NCBI RefSeq assembly: GCF_040436345.1
Contig: NC_133223.1
Location: forward strand, 6,113,847-6,177,846
From: Pagrus major
Lineage: Eukaryota; Chordata; Actinopteri; Spariformes; Sparidae
Direction: 5' to 3'
Length of the DNA: 64,000 bases
Part shown: piece after piece, positions 34,201-41,312 of the stretch
How the letters are laid out: every line of letters begins with the position of its first letter
Position numbering within the stretch: the first letter of the stretch is position 1
Program-made: the position numbers and the translations under genes
Notes under the pieces: generated by a model
What the model saw: only the letters and a program-made list of their open reading frames with translations
Database searches by the model: none
What the model was told of the DNA's origin: nothing

Positions 34201-37200
34201 CGGGCTGGCAGAATTGACATTTATCAATAGAAACCTTCAATCCGACCTCCTCCAGTCGATCCAGTACTTTGAAAAGGCGTTGCTCATGCTCTTCAAGTGT
34301 CTTGCCGAAAATGATGATATCATCCAAGTACACGAGAGCTTCCAGGAGATGCATATCGCCAACAGCTTTTTCCATTAAGCGCTGAAACGTTGCCGGCGCT
34401 CCTGTGATTCCTTGTGGCATGCGCTCAAATTGATAGAAACCGAGAGGGCAAATGAACGCCGTCTTCTCTTTGTCCTCCGGAGCCATCTCTATCTGGTAGT
34501 AGCCACTGCGCAAATCTAGGACTGAGAACCATTGGCTGCCTGATAGAGAATCCAAGGCGTCGTCGATGCGTGGCATTGTGTACTGGTCTGGTGTGGTGCG
34601 GGTGTTAAGAGTTCTGTAGTCGATACAGATTCTGATACTCCCGTTCTTTTTGCGGACTACGACGATCGGTGAGGCGTAGGGGCTACGGGACTCAGTGATA
34701 ATGCCAGCGGCCAGTAGTTGTTGTATGTGCCGTCGCACATCGTCAATGTCTGCAGGGGCTAGTCTCCTTGACCTTTCCCTGAAGGGTCTGTTGTCATGCA
34801 GGCGTATGTGGTGTTCAACACCCTTGGCGCGACCAACATCCCACTCCTGAAGTGAGAAAACATTCCGCCTCTCAGCCAACTTCTGCTGAAGCCGACTCTT
34901 CCACTCTTCGGGGATGGGGGAGTCTCCGAAATTGAAGAGACTTGGGTCTATGGTTTCAGCTGTGAGGTCGGAAGGCTGGACTGGGGTAACTCTGTCCACA
35001 GCATACATCTCAGCAACAACGGTCCCAACTGGGATGGAGGTTGTCTTTTTGGACTCATTCTGAATGAGAACAGTAAAACTGTTGTTGTCTATGTCGGCGT
35101 CTGAGAGCACACCAGGCTGTACCAGCAGACCGGCGGGGAGTAACTGGGCAGTGGGTGCATCAATCAGTACAAGGTCTTTGGACGGGGCACTCTGTCTTTC
35201 CACTTTGCAAGTTGCATAGTACTTTGCACCTGGAGCAATGGAGAGTGAACCAGGTCCTTTCCACTTTATCTGTCCCAAAACTTCATTCTTTGTTAACTGC
35301 TCTTGTGCTTTAACAGGGGCGTAAACAGACTGAATTCTCATTGAGTGCACAGTGTTCTTGTCACTTTTTGTCTTCACCAGTTCCCATAGGCGGCGGAACA
35401 GAGATGTGTTGGTTCCAACCAGCACAGGGGTTTGTTGTTGGTTTCTTGGCTCAGGACAAATTAAGGCGAGCACTTCTACACGTCCTGACACACCAGTGAT
35501 CTCCTCGGCAAACTCCATCTCAACCACAACGTATCCTTTGTAAGGATACTCGGCGTCAGCGAGGCCCCAGAGTCCAAGGCCAGAGAGGGGTTTTATCAGG
35601 ACATCAGGTAAGTGTTTGTTGTACCAGCTTTCGAAGATGATAGTCACATTAGACCCACTGTCGATGAGAGCATCGCAGACCACATCATTAACTTTGATGG
35701 TGTGAATAAATGATGGACCTACAAGACCTTCAGGTAAGTCAGTGTTGTTCTCTGGGACTTCAACCTTATTGGTTCTAGCTACACACTGCTCTTCAGCTGT
35801 AGGTTTTGGGCTCTCTTTGCTGGGGGGAGGGGAAACTCGCACCAAGCGTATGAGCTTTCTGATGACTTTTTGAAGATTCTCAGGGGCAGTACATCTGGGG
35901 GCTATGTGGCCATTTTCCCCACACCGATAACAGAAAAACTCACCATCGTCTTGTCGGGGAGAGAAGACTCTGGACTGAGCGGGCTTGTGACCTGGAGCTG
36001 CTTTGTATCGGTGGGGCTGGGGTGTGTGTTCTCGTGGGGGGTCTGATATGTATTTTACTGTCATTACACTCATTTTACTTTCCAGGGCTTCCACTTGTTT
36101 TCTCAGTGATTGCAGTTCACTCTGTGACTCATTTTTCGGTTTTTGTTTCTCTTTAGGACTTTTAAAGGGCTCATCAGATGGTGACTGAGGTTGTAGGTTG
36201 CTTCTCTGCTCTAACTGCGCTCTCAATTCTTGAATCTGAGCTTGCAGTTCACTCCTAGAGACTGATTCAGGTTCTTTCTCTTTTTCAGCTTGGACGGTGC
36301 GTACACGCTGAGGACGCAGGTGTGACACTTGGCTTTGTCTAGCTGACTGGCGACCTTCCTCTTCCATTACTTCTCTTAACAGGTTCAAGAATGTAGGGGG
36401 ATTACTACTTCGCTCCCTAATTTTCAACTGAAGCAACATGAGTTCAGAGGTGGACCCTCTAAGAAGCTGCTCTAAACGAGCGCTGTTGGCAGCGCTAACA
36501 GGTAAACCACCTCCCTGTACTACTTTGACAAGGGATCTCTCTACTCTTCGTAGGAACTCAGACAGACGCTCACCAGGCTGTTGGTGGAGGGCTCTAAACG
36601 ACAGATATAGTTCTTCTGGGGACTCTACTGTACCAAAAATGCTCTCTATAGCCTGTACGTACTCACGTGGGCTAGCATCAGGTTGAGTCAGGCGGACAGC
36701 TTGAATGATTTCAAAGGCGGGCCCTTTGAGACTTTCCAGTATCCGACGTCGTTTCTCTTTGTCTGAACACTCACCTTCCTCCACTAAGAGTGTTGCTTGC
36801 TCCAACCAGTTGTCTAAGGTCTCTTCTCCAGCGGGGGTGGGACTGATCCCGGAGAATGTCCGCAGACGTCTGTATGGTTGACTGTCAGGTTGCTTGTTTG
36901 TTCTGCTCATAACATCACCGACTGCACGGATGATGTCTTCAGGGTTGCTGTTACTCTCTTTGGTCTCAGTAGGAGGGGGACATAGACCTTGGATGTCCTC
37001 TAAGGTTCTCCCTTCACTCTGCAAAAAGGTAAGCAACTTCTCTTCAAAGTTATCAGACTGAGGCTCTGTGTAGTAGACAGTTTTCCAACCACTTCCTTCA
37101 CTTACAGGCATTATCTCAGGTGGGATTTTAGAGGGGTCGATCTCTTCACGACACTCACATAACACCATCAGCGATTGTTGTTGAGGGTGAAACATTTTGC

Positions 37201-37375
37201 CTCTAACTGTAACTTTTCCCAAGGCTTTGATGGTCTCTGCTGTGTCTTCAATGTCTCCTCTTGAAACACTTTCAGGCACTCCATATAACAGGAGGGCATG
37301 CTTTAAGTCTACTGATTCTCCTATGCACCAGTTAATTAGCTCACGTTGTGATGGACTGCTTGTTTGGACTGCCAT
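31214..37375 (-). CDS. Gag-Pol polyprotein of young Gypsy (2053 aa, single frame)
   Basis: Retrotransposon polyprotein. In order, residue positions approximate: N-terminal domain 10-110 like the N terminus of PNMA proteins (ELINWCIGES, ALLLYGVPE); PNMA/Gypsy-type capsid region 165-340; coiled-coil-rich linker; CCHC knuckle FFCYRCGENGHIAPRC about 477-495; aspartic protease LIDSGSN about 568; reverse transcriptase with YLDDIIIFG about 1015; RNase H starting LHVDASMNGLG about 1187; integrase with the HHCC zinc site (HMGMERTTEL, CGRCISRK) about 1458-1495 and DDE core (CIDFLQ, HSDQGRD, QPERFN) with exactly 35 residues between the second Asp and Glu. A long acidic Ser/Glu-rich tail (about 1800-1960) and a basic end follow. 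No internal stop. Start Met at 37375 lies about 145 bases inside the LTR. The final TAG is formed by the first bases of the 3' LTR. All catalytic residues I looked for are present. Confidence 0.92.
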   Translation of the reverse strand: MAVQTSSPSQRELINWCIGESVDLKHALLLYGVPESVSRGDIEDTAETIKALGKVTVRGKMFHPQQQSLMVLCECREEIDPSKIPPEIMPVSEGSGWKTVYYTEPQSDNFEEKLLTFLQSEGRTLEDIQGLCPPPTETKESNSNPEDIIRAVGDVMSRTNKQPDSQPYRRLRTFSGISPTPAGEETLDNWLEQATLLVEEGECSDKEKRRRILESLKGPAFEIIQAVRLTQPDASPREYVQAIESIFGTVESPEELYLSFRALHQQPGERLSEFLRRVERSLVKVVQGGGLPVSAANSARLEQLLRGSTSELMLLQLKIRERSSNPPTFLNLLREVMEEEGRQSARQSQVSHLRPQRVRTVQAEKEKEPESVSRSELQAQIQELRAQLEQRSNLQPQSPSDEPFKSPKEKQKPKNESQSELQSLRKQVEALESKMSVMTVKYISDPPREHTPQPHRYKAAPGHKPAQSRVFSPRQDDGEFFCYRCGENGHIAPRCTAPENLQKVIRKLIRLVRVSPPPSKESPKPTAEEQCVARTNKVEVPENNTDLPEGLVGPSFIHTIKVNDVVCDALIDSGSNVTIIFESWYNKHLPDVLIKPLSGLGLWGLADAEYPYKGYVVVEMEFAEEITGVSGRVEVLALICPEPRNQQQTPVLVGTNTSLFRRLWELVKTKSDKNTVHSMRIQSVYAPVKAQEQLTKNEVLGQIKWKGPGSLSIAPGAKYYATCKVERQSAPSKDLVLIDAPTAQLLPAGLLVQPGVLSDADIDNNSFTVLIQNESKKTTSIPVGTVVAEMYAVDRVTPVQPSDLTAETIDPSLFNFGDSPIPEEWKSRLQQKLAERRNVFSLQEWDVGRAKGVEHHIRLHDNRPFRERSRRLAPADIDDVRRHIQQLLAAGIITESRSPYASPIVVVRKKNGSIRICIDYRTLNTRTTPDQYTMPRIDDALDSLSGSQWFSVLDLRSGYYQIEMAPEDKEKTAFICPLGFYQFERMPQGITGAPATFQRLMEKAVGDMHLLEALVYLDDIIIFGKTLEEHEQRLFKVLDRLEEVGLKVSIDKCQFCQPEVKYVGHIVSANGIATDPDKVEVVKHWKEPTHLKPLRSFLGFCSYYRRFIANYSAIVRPLSELTKGYAPTWKDPKFKKSVDPSKVYFKPSEPFGERWTQACQDAFERIRDCLINAPVLAFADPTKTYILHVDASMNGLGAVLNQEYPEGLRPVAFASRKLKDSEHNYPVHQLEFLALKWAVVDKFHDYLYGAKFTVRTDNNPLTYVLTSAKLSAVGHRWLAALATYDFTIQYRPGRHNIDADLLSRQYTPEEAKEWTSVPPAGIKALCKRACISDEAEEPDRLVDQLGAPAAAVPEAYVFPVNLSMNVLDQLSPKDIQTSQDLDPTIGPVKKALEKNKGLTRSKNDSPETVLLLRESRKLELKDGLLYRVKEKMCGKQIKQLVLPARYRPMVLRSLHDECGHMGMERTTELIKDRFYWPRMTAEVEQYIRTCGRCISRKTLPQHASPLNQITSNGPLDLVCIDFLQIEPDSKGVANVLVVTDHYTRYAQAFATKDQKAITVARVLWEKYFVHYGLPARIHSDQGRDFESRLIKELLSMLGVRKSRTSPYHPQGDAQPERFNRTLLAMLGTLDSVKKQSWSQHITYLVHAYNCTKNDSTGYSPYQLMFGRDARLPIDICFGISPNGESETSYQQYVTRMRKELQKAYQLASDAATKSHLKNKARYDHRVRDLPLETGDRILIQNVGLKGKHKLQDRWKSTPYVVVEKLPNLPVYKVKPEHGTGVVKTLHRDHLLPIGYMVRMSNPSDDTNSVRRPVTRAQLTRKRQPTKSEESDMESSDSEFETVHNPPDFDVDEVRRQLDMVNQRSVENEESQSSEESESSEEDEKSEEEICEATENQQLTETEYDEPPEGAAPSLSDADVQETNTESAGEDLQDSEEGESSPPSNRTRHDKAAKSARSESERSSTVRKSLRKQKPSMRFTYEKPGHPSCEPVTIMHHGMVIQLKLNTPDKDKEPRKKSKTSKRYMEEEKRNHPSKLKRDKRCDEDIYTFRRGRV
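31219..31232 (-). other. Polypurine tract of young Gypsy
   Basis: On the minus strand, AGAAGAGGGAGGG directly precedes the 3' LTR start (TGTAGCCC). It also encodes the last Arg/Gly-rich residues of the polyprotein. Confidence 0.75.
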
Positions 37376-37500
37376 TGTTGTACTTTACTTTAGTTACTGT
37401 TAGCACGTTACTTTTACACTAATGCTCTAAAGTTGTGGGGTCAAGTTACTTTTGCTTGTCTAATTTATTTTACTTTAATAAATCTCAGTTTATGTTAAAT

Positions 37501-37519
37501 AATCCCAGCGGTGCCTCCA
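37501..37519 (-). other. Primer binding site, tRNA-Thr type
   Basis: The plus strand reads AATCCCAGCGGTGCCTCCA, which is the 3' end of a vertebrate tRNA-Thr (AGT anticodon type, from memory) including CCA. The minus-strand RNA is thus complementary over 19 bases. It lies 5 bases from the inner edge of the 5' LTR. Confidence 0.75.
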
Positions 37520-37524
37520 TTTTA

Positions 37525-39285
37525 TGTAACCCAGGTCCCATGTAGTTAAAAATAAAGCTAGAGTGGTTAATACTATGAGACTGGGCCTGGGCTCGTTGTA
37601 GGAAAATACAACTTTTTTTAATGTTACTTCTAGAATGTGTACCTTTAATAATGTTTTCTACTTTAATAATAATGACCACCACAACTGTACTTTAAATGCA
37701 AAAATATTCCTTTCACAGGTATTTATTGACAGGGATAGATAAAATAAGATTCAAATGTAGGCTATTCTAAGAAAAATAAATAAAAGCACAATTCACAGTA
37801 TGAATAAAGAGATTTTTTCAAATAGACTTCAGTTTCTTTCTTTTGGTTTCACACTTTCCTTTAACTTAAAATAAACCCTTTTGTTAGATACCTTCAAAAT
37901 AAAATACCTTAAGTACCTTTTTAAATACTTTTGTTACAAACAAAACTCTTTACTTTTCAAAAGAAAACCTTTTGTTTTTATACTTGACAATAAATATTAG
38001 CCTAATCCCTTTTTCAGAATCTTTAAGTTACCTTCAAACAGTACTCTTTAATTCACGAAAACACAAAACTCAGACATGTACCTGTGGGCCCACACACATT
38101 CATATGAAACACTTAAATGAGATTTAACCCGTTGCAGGCCTGTTTATTGAAGCTTGTGTGCGGTGGGGCCTAAAAACTGTAATGGCCGCTTCACTCAAAG
38201 CTGAGCACAAAATAAAAAGCACGTGCATGTGTATGTTAGTACTCACGAATCCAGGGTTAGTTAGTAGGGGTAGAAGGGGAATGGGGAATGAAAGTCTCAC
38301 GATGATAATGGCAATGGCGGTGGCAATGATGATCCAAACACACACTCGCGGGCAATGGCGTAGCGAAGGAAACACACAGCAGCAGGACTCGGCACGACAC
38401 AGCCGAACGCAGAACAGGGCAGAAGAACACACACAGCAGGGCCATCGGCTGGAAAACCCGTCTCTCTCTCCAAACGTCCGTCTCCTTAAAGCATATTATC
38501 CGAATTGAGCCACAACATCAAAAACTATCTCATGGCGAATTAGCATTAGCTTTGCTTTAGCTTCAGAAATATCCCAATGCAAAAGCTACGATATGCAGGC
38601 ACATTAGCACCAAATGCTACCGCTAGCTAGCACGTCGCTAACCTCGTTACACATTCAGTCTCAGTTCACTATAACAGTTAGATATAGCACAAATACAGGC
38701 ATACACATTATATTCACCTCTTGCAGGTCACACAGAAGTTTATATCAGGACCACGAGTAGTCGACCTCCACGATAAAACTTAATGCTTCCCACACAACAC
38801 GATGCCTCCTCTCTTTAGCTCTCTGGTCGATAGCTTCTGGTTCTTTCCTCATGCGTGCTCACTACTTCCCACACTAACCTGCGGCACTAGTCCCGCCCCT
38901 TACACGGTGACTTTACTCTGATTGGCTCGTGAGTTTTAACCACCAAAGATAAAACAGGAATGAAATGATTGATAGGTGACAAATAACAGGTTAGGTTACA
39001 CATATAAACACGGCTTCTTCCTCTCTCTTTTTATCTCGAACCACAGTTATTTTACAGATTTAATGAACTTAAAGACCGTTATATGAATTTATCTTTAAAC
39101 TGTAAATAGTCTTATTTATTAAACTGTACATATTATATTTATGCTTTTAACCAGCACACATTTGAACAGTTTTTTTTACTATTATGAACTCTATTTATTT
39201 ATGAACTTTTTTAATAAAGCATATTATTATACTGTTAATTATTTTTTATGCTCTGTAACTTATATGATTTTTGTACAGGGCTACA
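37525..39285 (-). repeat. 5' LTR of young Gypsy
   Basis: 1761 bases, nearly identical to 29458-31218. It should carry the promoter, but I cannot assign a TATA box with confidence. GATG (39286-39289) follows as target duplication. Confidence 0.9.
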
Positions 39286-39312
39286 GATGGTAACAGGAGG
39301 TTAGACTGGAGG
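39286..39312 (-). mobile_element. Small segment of old Gypsy integrase
   Basis: Read on the minus strand it encodes GTTSSLTSCYH, the conserved segment before the QSNGQ motif of Gypsy integrases. It continues in frame-compatible fashion into 29457 once the young Gypsy and one GATG are removed. It is the short bridge between the young Gypsy and the hAT insertion. Confidence 0.65.
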
Positions 39313-39787
39313 TGGTGCCAGGGGCGGACTGGCCATCTGTGTGCTCTGGAGAATCACAGAACGGCCAGTACTCCAGGATGGCCGGCGGCCACCACGCAGT
39401 CATCACCAGTTTTTTTTTTTCTCCTGCTAATCTACTGTTTCACACTCCAGTCCGGTAGGTGGCAACAATGTGTCTTTAAGTTGGATGCCAGCTGGCAGCC
39501 GCCCGTGCCCACCAGCTTATTGCAAAGAAGAAGAAGGAGAAGAAGAAGAAGAAGTAGTAACAGCAAAGACGATAATTGAGTATCTTTGGTAGTAGTAGTG
39601 AAGCACTTATATGGAAAAAATATGGATAACATTGGTAAAAAACTCAAAGAAAAGGGTGGGGCTGAGAAGGCGAGAGAAAAAAAATGCGACATTTAGAGAG
39701 TGAAGCCGCTAAATGTTGCAAAGTAACTGAAATGTTCAGCAGCACAGCCAGCAGCAGCAGCAGCACTACGGCACAAGTTCATGTTCC
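39313..39787 (+). mobile_element. hAT element, left end and start of exon 1
   Basis: Begins GGGGCGGACTGGCCATC preceded by CA, like a hAT terminus. From 39620 it reads MDNIGKKLKEKGGAEKAR and, after a frame change in an A-run, AAKCCKVTEMFSSTAS, resembling the first exon of ZMYM1-like hAT transposases in fish. It continues at 44446 beyond the L2 insertion. Confidence 0.6.
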
Positions 39788-39863
39788 TGCTCTACTAAAG
39801 ACAATCATACTCCTGCTCTACTAAAGACAATCATATTTCTGCTCTACTAAAGACACTGTTAAC

Positions 39864-41123
39864 ATGCAGTGCACACAAGGATCGTGTGTGCACACGCAAA
39901 AAGCAACAGCCATGGCTAACTTGGCTAACATGGCTAACAAACAAATCACCGACCTTAAGGAGGACATCCGTCGACTCTCCGAGGAACTGCAGGACAAACA
40001 GACCATGCTGACCTCCTGTTTGGACCTTGCACACGAACAATCAATGCACATTGCCTCGCTCAAAGCAGCCCTCCAGGATACTGTCCCATGGGATACCTCC
40101 ACCTGTCCGCGGCCTTTCACCTCCTCAACACCCAGCCTTCAGTCATCCCGGGCCGAAATTGTTATCCGTGACAGAAAGAGAATCCAGGATGCGACTGCTT
40201 CTCCCCGCCTGAGCCTCTCCAACCGCTTCGAGGCCCTGGCCGACAACCCAGATCTTCGCCCGGTGCCGGGAGGCCCCGCCGCGTGCTCCCCGGCGCCCGT
40301 TGATGACGTAGAGCCTTCCTCTCCGCCGGCGCCCGGTGCCGCCCGGTGCCGCCGTGCTTCGGCCCCGGGCCACCGGCTCTCTTCCCGAACGACTGACCCT
40401 GCCTCTCGCCGCAAGTTCCTGAAGGAAGCCGTTCTCCGACGCTCCGGTGGCCTCCGCCATCACACGCTGCAGGCAGACTCTCCTCCTCCTGTGGCCGAAA
40501 CGGACGACCCACCGCAACACCTGTCCGGCTGGGCCTTTCCACCGACCCTGCGGACGACACACGGCCCGGGCGGTGGCTCGTCACCATCCCGCCCGGCCAG
40601 ACCTCATCCTCGCCCACTTTTCCCACCTACCACCCTGATCATCGGTGACTCCATCACTAGGAATATCCGATTCTTCAATGCCACCACCTGCTGTTTCCCC
40701 GGCGCCACAGCCCCAAAAATTCTGGAAAAACTTCCTGGGCTGCTTCAGTCACTCCCATCCTCCATAACGCGCATAGTGGTGCACGTAGGGACCAACGACT
40801 TGGCCCGGGGCGCCTCCGAGCTCACCAAAAGGGATTTTACCTCCCTCCTGGACTTCTTGGGCACGTGTGGAAAGTCCGTATTCATCTCCGGTCCCATTCC
40901 CACACTTGGTCGCGGGGACACGCGCTTCTCCAGATTGCTCCAGCTGGACTCCTGGCTCAAGCATGCCTGCTACGCTCGAGGTTTCAACTTCGCGGACAAT
41001 TTTAATCTGTTTTGGAACCGCCCCTCCTTCTACAAGCCCGACGGCCTTCACCCAAACACCACTGGCAGTCGCATGCTTGCAGCCAACATACAACACACTG
41101 TACATTTTGCTCCACGAGACTGA
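39864..41123 (+). CDS. L2 ORF1 protein with SGNH esterase domain
   Basis: 419 residues. The N terminus (about 15-70) is a likely coiled coil (QITDLKEDIRRLSEELQDKQ). The middle is Pro/Ser/Arg-rich. The C-terminal 160 residues form an SGNH/GDSL hydrolase: GDSITRN about 261 (nucleophile Ser), VGTND about 308 and DGLHPN about 392 (Asp/His). ORF1 esterases are known in CR1/L2-type LINEs and are thought to help RNP or membrane binding. An in-frame extension upstream cannot be excluded. ORF2 follows after about 190 bases. No breaks. Confidence 0.85.
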   Translation: MQCTQGSCVHTQKATAMANLANMANKQITDLKEDIRRLSEELQDKQTMLTSCLDLAHEQSMHIASLKAALQDTVPWDTSTCPRPFTSSTPSLQSSRAEIVIRDRKRIQDATASPRLSLSNRFEALADNPDLRPVPGGPAACSPAPVDDVEPSSPPAPGAARCRRASAPGHRLSSRTTDPASRRKFLKEAVLRRSGGLRHHTLQADSPPPVAETDDPPQHLSGWAFPPTLRTTHGPGGGSSPSRPARPHPRPLFPPTTLIIGDSITRNIRFFNATTCCFPGATAPKILEKLPGLLQSLPSSITRIVVHVGTNDLARGASELTKRDFTSLLDFLGTCGKSVFISGPIPTLGRGDTRFSRLLQLDSWLKHACYARGFNFADNFNLFWNRPSFYKPDGLHPNTTGSRMLAANIQHTVHFAPRD

Positions 41124-41312
41124 CTATTTACACCACACACCCCCTTCACCGACACTCTTCCTCATCCCTCGCCAGCAGAGGCACAGACCACTGTCCAGCT
41201 CACTAGCGCCCCCGTACGACCCAACCAGTCATTATCCCTCCCACCTGAAACATTCCCCATACAATCCATCATAACACAGAGACCACCCCGCCCATGCTGT
41301 ACATCCAGGACT

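Larger units (their letters stand above)
29458..39285 (-). mobile_element. Young, apparently intact Ty3/Gypsy retrotransposon with PNMA-type Gag
   Basis: 9.8-kb LTR element on the minus strand. Its two LTRs (29458-31218 and 37525-39285) have the same length, 1761 bases, start TGTAACCC and end GGCTACA, and I saw only two base differences. Internally it has a tRNA-Thr-type primer site, one 2053-codon Gag-Pol frame and a polypurine tract that overlaps the end of the frame. It is flanked by GATG. Joining the two sides restores the reading of the old Gypsy integrase, so it inserted into that element. All structural parts needed for an autonomous element seem present; activity is not shown by the sequence. 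Confidence 0.9.

Noticed and set aside
31214-37375. Endogenous retrovirus with env
   Set aside because: No envelope frame lies between integrase and the 3' LTR; the C-terminal extension is acidic and shows no signal peptide or membrane segment.
40143-40626. Minus-strand frames of 139 and 154 codons
   Set aside because: GC-rich shadows of L2 ORF1.
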